A program made the translations under genes and the position numbers. Shown here in pieces: positions 1-8,323 of a DNA stretch of 41,332 nucleotides. Origin of the DNA: an uncultured Pelagibacteraceae bacterium (GTDB taxonomy: Bacteria; Pseudomonadota; Alphaproteobacteria; Pelagibacterales; Pelagibacteraceae); the NCBI GenBank assembly GCA_902598595.1, contig CACKCD010000006.1:1-41332 (forward strand), read 5' to 3'. The notes beneath the pieces are model-generated. The model was not told the DNA's origin and ran no database searches. It saw nothing but the letters and a program-made list of their open reading frames with translations. Every line of letters starts with the position of its first letter. Positions within the stretch are counted from its first letter, which is position 1.

Positions 1-680
1 TTATTGCTTGGGGAACAGGACTAGCTAAGTTTAATGGTGTAGTAGGGTCTATTCCACCAATGACTTATCTTTTCGATTTTGATCTAAAAGCTGCTCTAAC
101 GGCTGGAATGTCTACAGTTGTGTTTACTTTATTGTTTATAGACTTTTTTGACACAGCTGGAACATTAACTTCAGTGGCAAATGTTGCTGGTAAAGTAGAT
201 AAAAATGGAAAAGTTCAAGATATTAATAAAGCAATGCTTTCCGATAGTGTTGGAACTGTTGCAGGAGCTATGATGGGAACTACAACGGTAACAAGTTACG
301 TTGAGTCCGGTGCTGGAGTTAAAGCAGGCGGTCGAACTGGAATGACCTCTTTAGTTATTGGAGTTCTTTTCTTGTCTTGTTTATTTTTTGCACCGTTAGC
401 AACTAGTTTGCCAAAAGAAATTGATGGCGCAGCGTTACTATATGTTGCTGTTCTCTTTGTAAGAAATATCACAGACATTGATTGGGATGATATAGCTGAG
501 TCAGCGCCAGCAGTTTTAGCTATGATTACTATGCCCTTGACTTACAGCATTAGTAACGGAATCGCTTTAGCATTTATCGCTTATGCACTAATCAAATTGC
601 TTACTGGAAAGTTTGGAAAAACATCTCCAGCTATTTGGGTTATTGCAGCAGTAAGTGTATTAAGTTTTTACGTAGCTTAA
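1..680 (+). CDS. NCS2-family purine permease, AzgA-like (5' partial)
   Basis: C-terminal part of an inner-membrane nucleobase:cation symporter. The reading frame is open from base 3 (I-A-W-G-T-G...), so the ATG at 60 in the ORF track is internal and the true start lies outside the window. The segment GTTTVTSYVESGAGVKAGGRTG and the preceding FIDFFDTAGTL segment are typical of the AzgA (hypoxanthine/adenine/guanine) branch of NCS2 permeases. Several hydrophobic membrane segments follow, and the protein ends in a final helix. It converges on a purine-type phosphoribosyltransferase, which fits uptake followed by conversion to the nucleotide. The exact base transported cannot be told from this part. 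A strong hairpin terminator follows the stop. Confidence 0.9.
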   Translation, partial: IAWGTGLAKFNGVVGSIPPMTYLFDFDLKAALTAGMSTVVFTLLFIDFFDTAGTLTSVANVAGKVDKNGKVQDINKAMLSDSVGTVAGAMMGTTTVTSYVESGAGVKAGGRTGMTSLVIGVLFLSCLFFAPLATSLPKEIDGAALLYVAVLFVRNITDIDWDDIAESAPAVLAMITMPLTYSISNGIALAFIAYALIKLLTGKFGKTSPAIWVIAAVSVLSFYVA

Positions 681-688
681 TAAATTTG

Positions 689-718
689 AGGGCCAGTGAA
701 AACTGGCCCTTATTTTTT
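689..718 (+). terminator. Intrinsic terminator of the permease gene
   Basis: A 9-bp perfect stem (AGGGCCAGT / ACTGGCCCT) is closed by a GAAA (GNRA) tetraloop and followed by TATTTTTTA. This is the clearest rho-independent terminator in the window. Its 3' arm ends on the first base of the stop codon of the opposing phosphoribosyltransferase gene, so the U-tract lies inside that gene's last codons. Confidence 0.9.
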
Positions 719-1234
719 ATGTTTTTTAACTAAATCCTCTATTCTTATTTCCTCATAGCGCTCAAAAGGTTGCACAATCCAAGGATTGCTATCTAATTTT
801 TGAGCACAAAAATCTGGTTCAAAAGTAGAATCTTTCTTCTTCCAAAGCACAGCTGTCTTAATTTTTTTAATATTGCCTTTCAATGGAGGATAATTTTTTA
901 ACCATTGAATGCTTTTATTTAATGTTACACCAGTATCAGACAAATCATCACATAGAAGAATATTGCCCTTCATATCTTGAACAGTTGAACTCATTTCTCT
1001 GGAAAATACTAGCTCTCCTTGCTGATCTTCAATTCCCTTTCCAGAATAAGACTCAACAGCGAGATAGGCACACTTAAGTTTAAAAATTCTGCTAAGAACA
1101 TCTATAATGGGCGCTCCTCCTCTCATAATTCCAATTAAAATGTTGGGCTGAAATCCACTTTGATGAATTTGAATTGCTAATTTTTCAGTTGTTAGATTAT
1201 ACTCTTTCCAGTCTATGATAAGTTTATCTGCCAT
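710..1234 (-). CDS. Purine-type phosphoribosyltransferase
   Basis: Type I phosphoribosyltransferase of 174 aa. The PRPP-binding loop is visible as ILLCDDLSDTGVTL at about residues 92-105, and an upstream IGIMRGGAP segment (about 34-42) forms the PPi-binding loop. Such enzymes transfer ribose-5-phosphate from PRPP to a free base to make GMP, IMP or XMP. Substrate choice is not readable here; it resembles the xanthine/guanine (Gpt) and COG2236 groups. It converges on a purine permease, which suggests a salvage pair of importer and trapping enzyme. The ATG at 1234 is 33 bases from the divergent DUF1330 gene. Confidence 0.85.
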   Translation of the reverse strand: MADKLIIDWKEYNLTTEKLAIQIHQSGFQPNILIGIMRGGAPIIDVLSRIFKLKCAYLAVESYSGKGIEDQQGELVFSREMSSTVQDMKGNILLCDDLSDTGVTLNKSIQWLKNYPPLKGNIKKIKTAVLWKKKDSTFEPDFCAQKLDSNPWIVQPFERYEEIRIEDLVKKHKK

Positions 1235-1267
1235 AGAAAAAACTAAATTATTTTAGAGGAGTTGTAA

Positions 1268-1555
1268 ATGAAAGCTTATTGGGTGTGTATATATGAAAAG
1301 ATTGATAATGCAGAAAAGTTAAAGGAATATGCAGCTAAAGCTAGGCCAGCAGTAGAAAAATTTTCTGGAAAATTCCTAGTTAGAGGTGGAAAAAATAGAA
1401 CAAATGATGGAATTAAATCTCCTAGAATTGCTGTAGTTGAATTTCCGGATTATAACACTGCTATAGAATGCTATGACTCTCCGGAATATCAAGAGGCACA
1501 TGATATTCTTAAAGGACATGTTGTAAGACATCACCAGATAGTACAAGGTAGTTAA
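1268..1555 (+). CDS. DUF1330 domain protein
   Basis: Small cytoplasmic protein of 95 aa with the layout of DUF1330, a ferredoxin-like alpha/beta family: AYWVCIYEKI at the start, a central RGGKN strand, VVEFPDYNTAIECYDSPEYQ, and a terminal region ending IVQGS. The family has no established reaction; it is structurally related to dimeric alpha-beta barrel proteins. The start is well supported by an unusually strong Shine-Dalgarno sequence, AGAGGAG, six bases before the ATG; most genes in this window have weak ones, so it may be highly translated. Its stop overlaps the stop of the opposing glycosylase gene by four bases. Confidence 0.85.
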   Translation: MKAYWVCIYEKIDNAEKLKEYAAKARPAVEKFSGKFLVRGGKNRTNDGIKSPRIAVVEFPDYNTAIECYDSPEYQEAHDILKGHVVRHHQIVQGS

Positions 1556-2175
1556 TACTGAATTGGCTCATTATCTATTGATCTCCACAGATACCATGTA
1601 GCTACCGAGCAATAAGGTGTAAATTTTTTATAAAGTTTATCTAAAAAACTTTTTGGAGGAAAATATTTCTTATTATAATTATTTGATATAGCTCTTAAAA
1701 GACCAATATCCTGTAAAGGCCAAATATTTGATCTATTAAAAGTAAATAATAGAATCATTTCCGCTGACCATCTTCCTATTTGTCTTAATTCAGCCAAATA
1801 TAAAATTGCCTCTTCATCATTCATTTTTTTAATTAGGTGAGGTTTGAATTCTTTATTGATTATTCTTTTTGCTAAATCTTTAATACCCCTTACTTTTTGT
1901 CTACTCAAACCACATCTTTTAAGTTTTTGGACTGATAATTTATTTACATTTTTTGCATTAATTCTTCCTTTGCAGGTTTTCTCAAATTTAGAAAAAACAG
2001 AGTTTGCTGCTGCAACACTTATTTGTTGACCTATTATACTTTTGCATAGTGAAAAAAAAACATCATTTCTTGTTATTAGAGCTCCATCTTTATAATTATT
2101 GATTAATTTTTTCATAACTTTATCTTTTTTAGACAAAAAGGCTTTTGCTTTATTCCAATAACTTGGTTTTCTCAT
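1552..2175 (-). CDS. DNA-3-methyladenine glycosylase II, AlkA-like (HhH-GPD)
   Basis: Base-excision repair glycosylase of the HhH-GPD superfamily, 207 aa, which removes alkylated purines from DNA. Visible features are SIIGQQISVAAANSVF (about 47-61), a helix-hairpin-helix ELRQIGRWSAEMI (about 129-141) that holds DNA backbone, and the catalytic aspartate region WPLQDIGLLRA with Asp about 156. It lacks the N-terminal domain of E. coli AlkA, as do many short bacterial members. There is no FeS cysteine cluster, so it is not MutY or Nth. The gene overlaps the stop of the EamA gene upstream by four bases (ATGA type), suggesting co-transcription with it. Confidence 0.87.
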   Translation of the reverse strand: MRKPSYWNKAKAFLSKKDKVMKKLINNYKDGALITRNDVFFSLCKSIIGQQISVAAANSVFSKFEKTCKGRINAKNVNKLSVQKLKRCGLSRQKVRGIKDLAKRIINKEFKPHLIKKMNDEEAILYLAELRQIGRWSAEMILLFTFNRSNIWPLQDIGLLRAISNNYNKKYFPPKSFLDKLYKKFTPYCSVATWYLWRSIDNEPIQY

Positions 2176-3080
2176 GCCCTTGGATTAATTATTTGTTTTT
2201 TAAGCTGAGACTCTCTTACAAATATTATTAAAGAACTTGCGATTACTAATAACGCTCCTAATAAGGTTAAAATCTTAGGAACTTCGCTCCAGATTAAGAA
2301 TCCAAATACTATTGCAAATACTAAGCTTAAATATTTTATAGGTGTAACCAGTGAAGCTTCAGCCAATCTATAACTTTGAGTTAACAGAAGATTTGCTATA
2401 CTTCCGCACAAGCCCATAATAAGAAAAATTACGAAGTCAATTAATGATGGTATTTTCCATTCTACAAAAAATATTGATCCAAGACCTAATAAAGTGCAGA
2501 GTAAAGTAAAATAAAAAGCAATTGTATAATTAGGTTCAGTTTTTGATAAAGATCTAACGCTTATTGCTACGCAAGCAAAGAAAATACAAAAAACTATTGG
2601 AGTAATATAGTAGTAATTTAAATCAATAAAAGCTGGCTGAACTATTAATAACATTCCAACAAAACCTAAAAATACTGCCGACCACCTTTTAATTCCAACT
2701 TTCTCAGATAAAAAGAAAATAGATGCAACAGTAACGAATATTGGTCCTCCAAATGTTAAGGACACCACATCGGCTAAAGGCAATTCTCTTAATCCAATAA
2801 ATAATGCAATGATAGCAGCAGCGCCAGTTATAGCACGGAACGCATGAAGACCTGGTCTAGATGTTTTATAAAAACTAAATAATTTATCTTTTGGAATAAT
2901 GAAAAAAATCGGAATAAAACCAATAAAAAATCTTAAAAACAAAACTTGTCCAACAGGATAGTAATCAAGCCATTTCACGCAAATATCCATAATAGAAAAG
3001 CAAATTACGCTCCCTACCATGTACAATACGCCTATTTGATTTTGTGTTAACAATTGAATATCCTCATAAATTCTAAACAT
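2172..3080 (-). CDS. EamA/DMT-superfamily transporter
   Basis: Inner-membrane protein of about 302 aa with ten predicted hydrophobic segments in two EamA repeats, the second ending with SLVTPIKYLSLVFAIVFGFLIWSEVP. DMT transporters export or import metabolites; the substrate cannot be read from sequence. The ORF track extends to 3245, but the first 55 residues (MTSIPSTDFF...) are antisense to msrA and look like read-through. I chose the ATG at 3080 (MFRIYEDIQLL), which ends just before the divergent msrA start and gives a normal family length. Only 12 bases separate the two start codons. Confidence 0.88.
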   Translation of the reverse strand: MFRIYEDIQLLTQNQIGVLYMVGSVICFSIMDICVKWLDYYPVGQVLFLRFFIGFIPIFFIIPKDKLFSFYKTSRPGLHAFRAITGAAAIIALFIGLRELPLADVVSLTFGGPIFVTVASIFFLSEKVGIKRWSAVFLGFVGMLLIVQPAFIDLNYYYITPIVFCIFFACVAISVRSLSKTEPNYTIAFYFTLLCTLLGLGSIFFVEWKIPSLIDFVIFLIMGLCGSIANLLLTQSYRLAEASLVTPIKYLSLVFAIVFGFLIWSEVPKILTLLGALLVIASSLIIFVRESQLKKQIINPRA

Positions 3081-3092
3081 ATTAAATAACTT

Positions 3093-3542
3093 ATGAAGAA
3101 ATGTACACTTGCACTTGGTTGTTTTTGGAAACCTGAGGAAAACTTCAAAAGTAAACTTGGAATTATTGAAACTGAAGTAGGTTACGCTGGAGGTAAAAAT
3201 CCTAATGTAAGCTATGAAGAAGTCTGTACTGGGGATACTGGTCACGCTGAAGTAGTAAGGCTTACATTTGACGAGAAAATAACTTCCTATAAAAAAATAT
3301 TAGATTTATTTTTTAAGATGCATGATCCAACTCAAAAAGACATGCAATACCCTGATGTTGGAACTCAGTATAGAAGTGAAATATTTTATGAAGATGAAGA
3401 ACAAAAAAAAGAGGCTGAAGAAGTTTTAAACGAAACAAACAAACATTTTAATGGAAAAATTCAAACCAATATCTCAAAATTTAAAAATTATTGTAAGGCA
3501 GAAGAGTATCATCAAAAATATATAGAAAAAAAGAATCAATGA
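3093..3542 (+). CDS. msrA: Peptide methionine-(S)-S-oxide reductase
   Basis: Reduces methionine-S-sulfoxide in oxidised proteins. The catalytic motif GCFW is at residues 9-12 with nucleophile Cys10. Further family signatures are EVGYAGGKNPNVSYEEVCTGDTGHAE, HDPTQKDMQYPDVGTQYRS and the terminal AEEYHQKY. At 149 aa it is a compact single-domain MsrA without a fused MsrB. Cys45 and the CKAEEYHQ cysteine near the C-terminus could resolve the disulfide, but I cannot tell which does. It starts a tightly packed plus-strand operon, overlapping sseA by ATGA, so repair of oxidised methionine is coupled to a sulfurtransferase and an RND pump. Confidence 0.95.
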   Translation: MKKCTLALGCFWKPEENFKSKLGIIETEVGYAGGKNPNVSYEEVCTGDTGHAEVVRLTFDEKITSYKKILDLFFKMHDPTQKDMQYPDVGTQYRSEIFYEDEEQKKEAEEVLNETNKHFNGKIQTNISKFKNYCKAEEYHQKYIEKKNQ

Positions 3543-4354
3543 AAAGTTTGGTTTCTACAGATTGGTTAGAAAAAAATTTAGAGAATGTAAGAATTTTTGA
3601 TGGAAGTTGGCATTTACCAAGTACTAATCGAAATGCTTTAGATGAATTTAATTCAGTACATATTAAAAACTCCAATTTTTTTGATATAGATAAAAATTCA
3701 AATCAAAATTCCAACTTACCTCATATGCTTCCTACCAAAAGAGAGTGGGAAAAAGTTATGTCTGAACTTGGTATAAAAAATTCTGATCACGTTATCATTT
3801 ATGATAATTCAGATGTAATAAGCTCTTGCCGTGTTTGGTATACTTTTTTGTACTTTGATCATAATCCAAATTTGGTTTCAGTTTTAGACGGAGGTTTAAA
3901 AAAATGGTTAAAAGAAAAAAAAGAAACAACTCAAGATATAAAAAAGTTTCAAACAAGTTCTTATATAGCTAAAGAAAATAAATCATTAGTCCTAGATAAA
4001 GATCAAATAAATTTTAATATTCAAGATAAGTCTTTCGAACTTATTGATGCACGAAGCAAGGAAAGATTCTTAGGTTTACATCCAGAACCTAGAAAAGGAT
4101 TAAGAAGTGGTAATATAACAGGTTCAAAAAATATACCTTTCACTGAATTTATAAATATTAATGACCGAACTTTTAAAAAAAAAGATGAATTAATATCAAT
4201 TTTTGAAAAGAATAAACTTGATCCAAATAAAAAGATAGCTTTTACCTGTGGTTCCGGTTTAACAGCATGTGTTTTAGGGTTAACTAATTCTATCATAAGT
4301 GGTAGAAAACCCGTTGTCTATGATGGATCATGGTCAGAATACGGAATTAAATAA
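3539..4354 (+). CDS. sseA: 3-mercaptopyruvate/thiosulfate sulfurtransferase
   Basis: Two-domain rhodanese of 271 aa. The active-site loop CGSGLTA (Cys237) matches the mercaptopyruvate sulfurtransferase type rather than the CRKG loop of thiosulfate sulfurtransferases. The N-terminal inactive domain starts LVSTDWLEKNL and includes the VSVLDGGLKKWL strand; the C-terminal domain has LIDARSKERFLG and the GNITGSKNIPF segment. It moves sulfane sulfur from 3-mercaptopyruvate to an acceptor such as a thiol, cyanide or thioredoxin. It overlaps msrA by four bases and is three bases from the RND adaptor gene, so it sits in the same operon. Confidence 0.92.
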   Translation: MKSLVSTDWLEKNLENVRIFDGSWHLPSTNRNALDEFNSVHIKNSNFFDIDKNSNQNSNLPHMLPTKREWEKVMSELGIKNSDHVIIYDNSDVISSCRVWYTFLYFDHNPNLVSVLDGGLKKWLKEKKETTQDIKKFQTSSYIAKENKSLVLDKDQINFNIQDKSFELIDARSKERFLGLHPEPRKGLRSGNITGSKNIPFTEFININDRTFKKKDELISIFEKNKLDPNKKIAFTCGSGLTACVLGLTNSIISGRKPVVYDGSWSEYGIK

Positions 4355-4357
4355 AAA

Positions 4358-5224
4358 ATGAAAACATCCTCAAAATTTAAAACTTTTTTAATAATTTTTT
4401 TGATTGCAATTTTTTCAATAATTGCTGCTAGACATTTTATTGGATTACATTTCCAAAAAAAATTTAGCACTAGACCTGCTCCTGGAGTAATCGTAACAGA
4501 GGTGAAAAAATCGCTATTTTATAAAAGCATAGAAACATTTGGAACAGCAATCGCTCAAAACTCTAAAACATATAGAGTAAAAAAAGATAATATTGTTGGA
4601 AATTTAAATATTGAAAATAGATTTGTTAAAAAAGGTGAAATAATAATTGCTTTAAAAGATGAAAAAAACATTGTTGCAGATTTTGAAGGCAAAATTGGAA
4701 AAAGAGAGATTGCACAAGGTGTTCTTGGCTCAAATAGTTTAATAATAACCCTCGATGATTTAAAACGGATAGTAATAGATATTAAAGTTCCAGAGAATTA
4801 CGTCGGCGTTTTAAAATCAGGTTTAAAAGCAGAAATAATAAATTCAGCGTTTAATAAAACATTTAAAGGTAAGATTGAGTCCATCAGCTCTAGAATAGAC
4901 CCTTCAACAAGATCAATTCTAGCAAGGGTAATTGTAGATAACTCTAATTTTGAAATTATCCCAGGACAACTAATGACTGTTAAAATAATTTATGACGAAA
5001 TAAGTGAAATAGGTGTTCCAGAGAGTGCTGTAACTATTCAGGGAAATACTGCTTTTGTTTATATTGTAAAAGCTAATACCGCAGAAAAGAAAAATATTAA
5101 GATGGGCAAAAGAAATTTTGGAAAAGTTTCTGTCCTGTCAGGAATAAATGAAGGAGATATGGTTATTAGCGAGGGTGTGTCTAAAGTCAGAAATAAATCT
5201 AAAGTTAAAATTATAAATCCATAA
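4358..5224 (+). CDS. RND efflux periplasmic adaptor (short, hairpin-less)
   Basis: Membrane-fusion protein of 288 aa with an N-terminal membrane anchor (about residues 9-27). The order of parts is lipoyl half 1 (VGNLNIENRFVKKGEII, about 80-97), lipoyl half 2 (NIVADFEGKIGKREIAQG, about 104-121), beta-barrel (DIKVPENYVG... to about 210) and membrane-proximal domain (GVPESAVTIQGNTAFVYIV onward). Only a handful of residues separate the two lipoyl halves, where AcrA/MexA-type proteins carry a long coiled-coil hairpin that reaches the outer-membrane channel. The RND permease gene follows three bases downstream; no TolC gene is in the window. The family assignment is firm, but the way it couples to an outer-membrane exit is unclear. 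Confidence 0.88.
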   Translation: MKTSSKFKTFLIIFLIAIFSIIAARHFIGLHFQKKFSTRPAPGVIVTEVKKSLFYKSIETFGTAIAQNSKTYRVKKDNIVGNLNIENRFVKKGEIIIALKDEKNIVADFEGKIGKREIAQGVLGSNSLIITLDDLKRIVIDIKVPENYVGVLKSGLKAEIINSAFNKTFKGKIESISSRIDPSTRSILARVIVDNSNFEIIPGQLMTVKIIYDEISEIGVPESAVTIQGNTAFVYIVKANTAEKKNIKMGKRNFGKVSVLSGINEGDMVISEGVSKVRNKSKVKIINP

Positions 5225-5227
5225 AAT

Positions 5228-8200
5228 ATGTTTTTAACAGACTTATCTATTAAAAGACCTGTCGTAGCATCAGTTATGAGCTTAGTGCTGGTTATTTTTG
5301 GACTCGTAACTTTTCAAGAAATACCAACTGATGAATTACCTGATGTGCAACCTCCCGTAGTTACAATTCAAACTGAATACAGAGGAGCATCGGCTGAAAT
5401 TGTAGATACACAAATAACACAAAAAATAGAGGACTTTGTAGGTGGAACCCCAGGATTAGAGACAATTGACTCATTCAGCGAAGATGAAAGCTCAAGGATA
5501 ACTTTAACATTTCAAACTGACTTAGATCTTGACGATGTTGCCAACGATGTAAGAAGTTCGGTCTCTAGAGTAGTAGATAATTTGCCAGATGGCGCAGGGC
5601 AGCCTGAAATATTTAAACAAAGCGCAGGAATGAGAACTACTATGTGGTTGTCTTTTAATTCTGAAGCAATGACAGATTTAGAACTAACAGATTATGCAGA
5701 CAGATATTTGATAGATGTTTTTTCTGTCGTTTCTGGAGTTGGTAGGGTGCGTCTTGGTGGGGAAAGAGAGCTTTCTTTAAGAGTTTGGTTAGATCCTATA
5801 GCTTTAGCAGCAAGAGATATAACTACTCAAGAAGTAGAACAAGTTTTAAAAAAAGAAAATGTAGAATTTCCCGCTGGAAGAATTGAGTCTAAAGATATCG
5901 ATTTAACTATAAAACTAGACAAAGCTTATAAAAATTTAGAAAATTATAAAAAATTACCCCTTAAAAGAGCTAAAGATGGTTCAATAATTACTTTAGGTGA
6001 CGTTTCTCGAGTAGAACTAGGTGCTGAGTCTACTAGAACTTTATTTAAAGGTAATGGTAAACAAGTTGTAGGGATTGGAATTTATCAGCAGTCTGATGCG
6101 AACACTATCGCGGTCGCGAATGGCATTAAAAAAAAGATTAAAGAAATAAAACCAACATTACCACCAGATACTACACTAGAAGTTTCGTTTGATAGAAGCA
6201 ATTACATTAAAGCTGCCATTTATGAAGTATATAAAACTTTAGTTATTGCTTTAATTTTGGTCACGATAATAATTTATTTATTTTTAGGAAACGTAAGAGC
6301 TCTTGTGGTGCCATTAATTGCATTACCTGTTTCTTTAATCTCAACTTTTTTATCTATTTATGCATTTGGTTTTTCGATTAATCTTTTTACACTGATGGCT
6401 CTTGTTTTGGCTATTGGAATTGTTGTAGATGATGCAATTGTAATGCTAGAAAACATTGTCAGAAGAATAGAATTAGGTGATAGTCCTTTAGTAGCTGCTT
6501 ATAAGGGAGCAAAACAAGTATCTTTTGCTATTATAGCAACAACTGTGGTTCTGGTGGCTGTATTTGTTCCTTTAATCTTTATTAAAGGTATTACAGGAGT
6601 TTTGTTTACTCAAACAGCAATTACTCTCGCATCTGCTGTAATCATCTCAAGTTTTGTGGCTCTTTCTTTAAGTCCGATGCTGGGAAGCAAGTTTTTAAAG
6701 AAAAATATGAATAAATCAAAAATAGTATTAAGATTTGAGAAATTTTTAAAAAATTTAACACAACTTTATAAATTATCTCTATTAGGATGGATAAAAAAAA
6801 AGAAAATAATTACATCATTTTTAATTGGCACGCTGGCTTTAACTATCTTTTTATTTAATTTTGCTCCAAAAGAATTAATAGCGCCTGAAGATCGAGGAGC
6901 TTTCTTTGTAATTGTAAAAGCTCCTCAAGGATCTGGTTTTAATTTTACAAAAAATAAAGCAGAAGAAATTGAAAAACTTTTACTTCCTAGTGTAGGTAAA
7001 GGTGAATATAGAAAACTTATAATGAGAGTGCCTGGATTTGGAAAATCAGCAAAACAAGTTAATAGTGGTTTTATTATTGTGCTTTTAGAGCCCTGGTCAA
7101 AGAGAGATCGTCATGGAGTTAAAATTATGAGGGAGTCTTTTGGAAAAATAGGAAAAGTACCTGGCGTACTTGCATTTCCTATAATGCCTCAAGGAATTCG
7201 AACTGGAGGAATCGAAAGTCCAGTTCAGTTTGTCATATTAGGAAATACTTACGATCAACTAATTAAGTGGAAAGAAATTATAAAAAAAGAAGCCAGAAAA
7301 AATCCTGGCCTAGTATCCATTCAAGATGACTTTGATATGAACAAACCTCAATTAAATGTTCAAATAGATCAAAAAAAAGCTGCAGATTTAGGGGTTTCTA
7401 CTGAAGATATAGGAAGAACAATAGAAACTATCTTTGGATCAAAAAAAGTTACTAATTTTACACAAGATGGAAAGGAATATTCAATTATTCTTCAAGGAGA
7501 CATTAAAGATAGGCAAGAGCCAGATAGTATCAGCAAGGTATTTGTTAGATCAAAAAATAATGGCAAGCTTGTTTCCATTTCTAATTTAGTTGAATACAGC
7601 GAAGAAGGTCAATCACCTTTTTTAGCAAGATACAATAGACAAAAAGCTGTTACAATTTCATCTAGACTAGTTGGAGATTATTCGTTGGATGAAGCATTAA
7701 AATTTTTAGTAAATGTTGTAGAAAAAAATACTCCTCAAGCTAAAATTGCTTACAAAGGTGAAAGTGAAGAATATAAAAAAACGAATACAGAATTATATAT
7801 TATTTTTGCCTTAGCTCTAATTACTGCCTATCTTGCTATGTGTGCTCAATTTGAAAGTTGGAAACATCCGCTTACAATTATGTTAACTGTTCCCATGGCT
7901 ATTCTTGGAGGATTGCTTGGTCTTTTAGTCGTAGGATCTTCATTAAACGTTTATAGCCAAATAGCATTGATAATACTAATTGGTTTGTCTGCAAAAAATG
8001 GAATTTTAATTGTTGAGTTTGCAAATCAATTAAGAAAAGAGGGAAAGAATTTAGAAATTGCTGTATTTGAAGCCGCAGCTATTAGATTAAGGCCAATCTT
8101 AATGACAAGTTTATCTACAATTATAGGAGTATTACCTTTAATCATAAGCTTTGGACCTGGTGCAGCAAGTAGACTAACAGTAGGGATTACAATTTTTGCA

Positions 8201-8323
8201 GGAATGATTTTTTCTACTTTTTTTACCCTTTACGTAATACCTACTATCTATACAGTTGTTGGAAAAAATACTCAAAGAATTGATGCTGTAGAAATTGAGT
8301 TAAATAAACAACTTAAAAAATAA
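5228..8323 (+). CDS. RND multidrug efflux permease, AcrB/MexF-like
   Basis: Full-length (1031 aa) HAE1-type inner-membrane pump. It starts FLTDLSIKRPVVASVMSLVLVIFGL, the usual first helix, and has two large periplasmic loops and about twelve membrane helices. The proton-relay aspartates are present in GIVVDDAIVMLENI (about residue 400), and the partner lysine is in GLSAKNGILIVEFANQL. It exchanges protons for drugs, lipids or other amphiphiles; the substrate is unknown. The adaptor gene is immediately upstream, so the pair should form one complex. The 3' end overlaps the stop of a convergent lipoprotein gene by 11 bases. Confidence 0.95.
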   Translation: MFLTDLSIKRPVVASVMSLVLVIFGLVTFQEIPTDELPDVQPPVVTIQTEYRGASAEIVDTQITQKIEDFVGGTPGLETIDSFSEDESSRITLTFQTDLDLDDVANDVRSSVSRVVDNLPDGAGQPEIFKQSAGMRTTMWLSFNSEAMTDLELTDYADRYLIDVFSVVSGVGRVRLGGERELSLRVWLDPIALAARDITTQEVEQVLKKENVEFPAGRIESKDIDLTIKLDKAYKNLENYKKLPLKRAKDGSIITLGDVSRVELGAESTRTLFKGNGKQVVGIGIYQQSDANTIAVANGIKKKIKEIKPTLPPDTTLEVSFDRSNYIKAAIYEVYKTLVIALILVTIIIYLFLGNVRALVVPLIALPVSLISTFLSIYAFGFSINLFTLMALVLAIGIVVDDAIVMLENIVRRIELGDSPLVAAYKGAKQVSFAIIATTVVLVAVFVPLIFIKGITGVLFTQTAITLASAVIISSFVALSLSPMLGSKFLKKNMNKSKIVLRFEKFLKNLTQLYKLSLLGWIKKKKIITSFLIGTLALTIFLFNFAPKELIAPEDRGAFFVIVKAPQGSGFNFTKNKAEEIEKLLLPSVGKGEYRKLIMRVPGFGKSAKQVNSGFIIVLLEPWSKRDRHGVKIMRESFGKIGKVPGVLAFPIMPQGIRTGGIESPVQFVILGNTYDQLIKWKEIIKKEARKNPGLVSIQDDFDMNKPQLNVQIDQKKAADLGVSTEDIGRTIETIFGSKKVTNFTQDGKEYSIILQGDIKDRQEPDSISKVFVRSKNNGKLVSISNLVEYSEEGQSPFLARYNRQKAVTISSRLVGDYSLDEALKFLVNVVEKNTPQAKIAYKGESEEYKKTNTELYIIFALALITAYLAMCAQFESWKHPLTIMLTVPMAILGGLLGLLVVGSSLNVYSQIALIILIGLSAKNGILIVEFANQLRKEGKNLEIAVFEAAAIRLRPILMTSLSTIIGVLPLIISFGPGAASRLTVGITIFAGMIFSTFFTLYVIPTIYTVVGKNTQRIDAVEIELNKQLKK

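Noticed and set aside
3081-3245. 55-residue N-terminal extension of the EamA transporter in the ORF track
   Set aside because: It is antisense to the start of msrA and lacks family features; the ATG at 3080 gives normal length.
4021-4296. 91-codon minus-strand ORF inside sseA
   Set aside because: Antisense shadow over the rhodanese active-site region.
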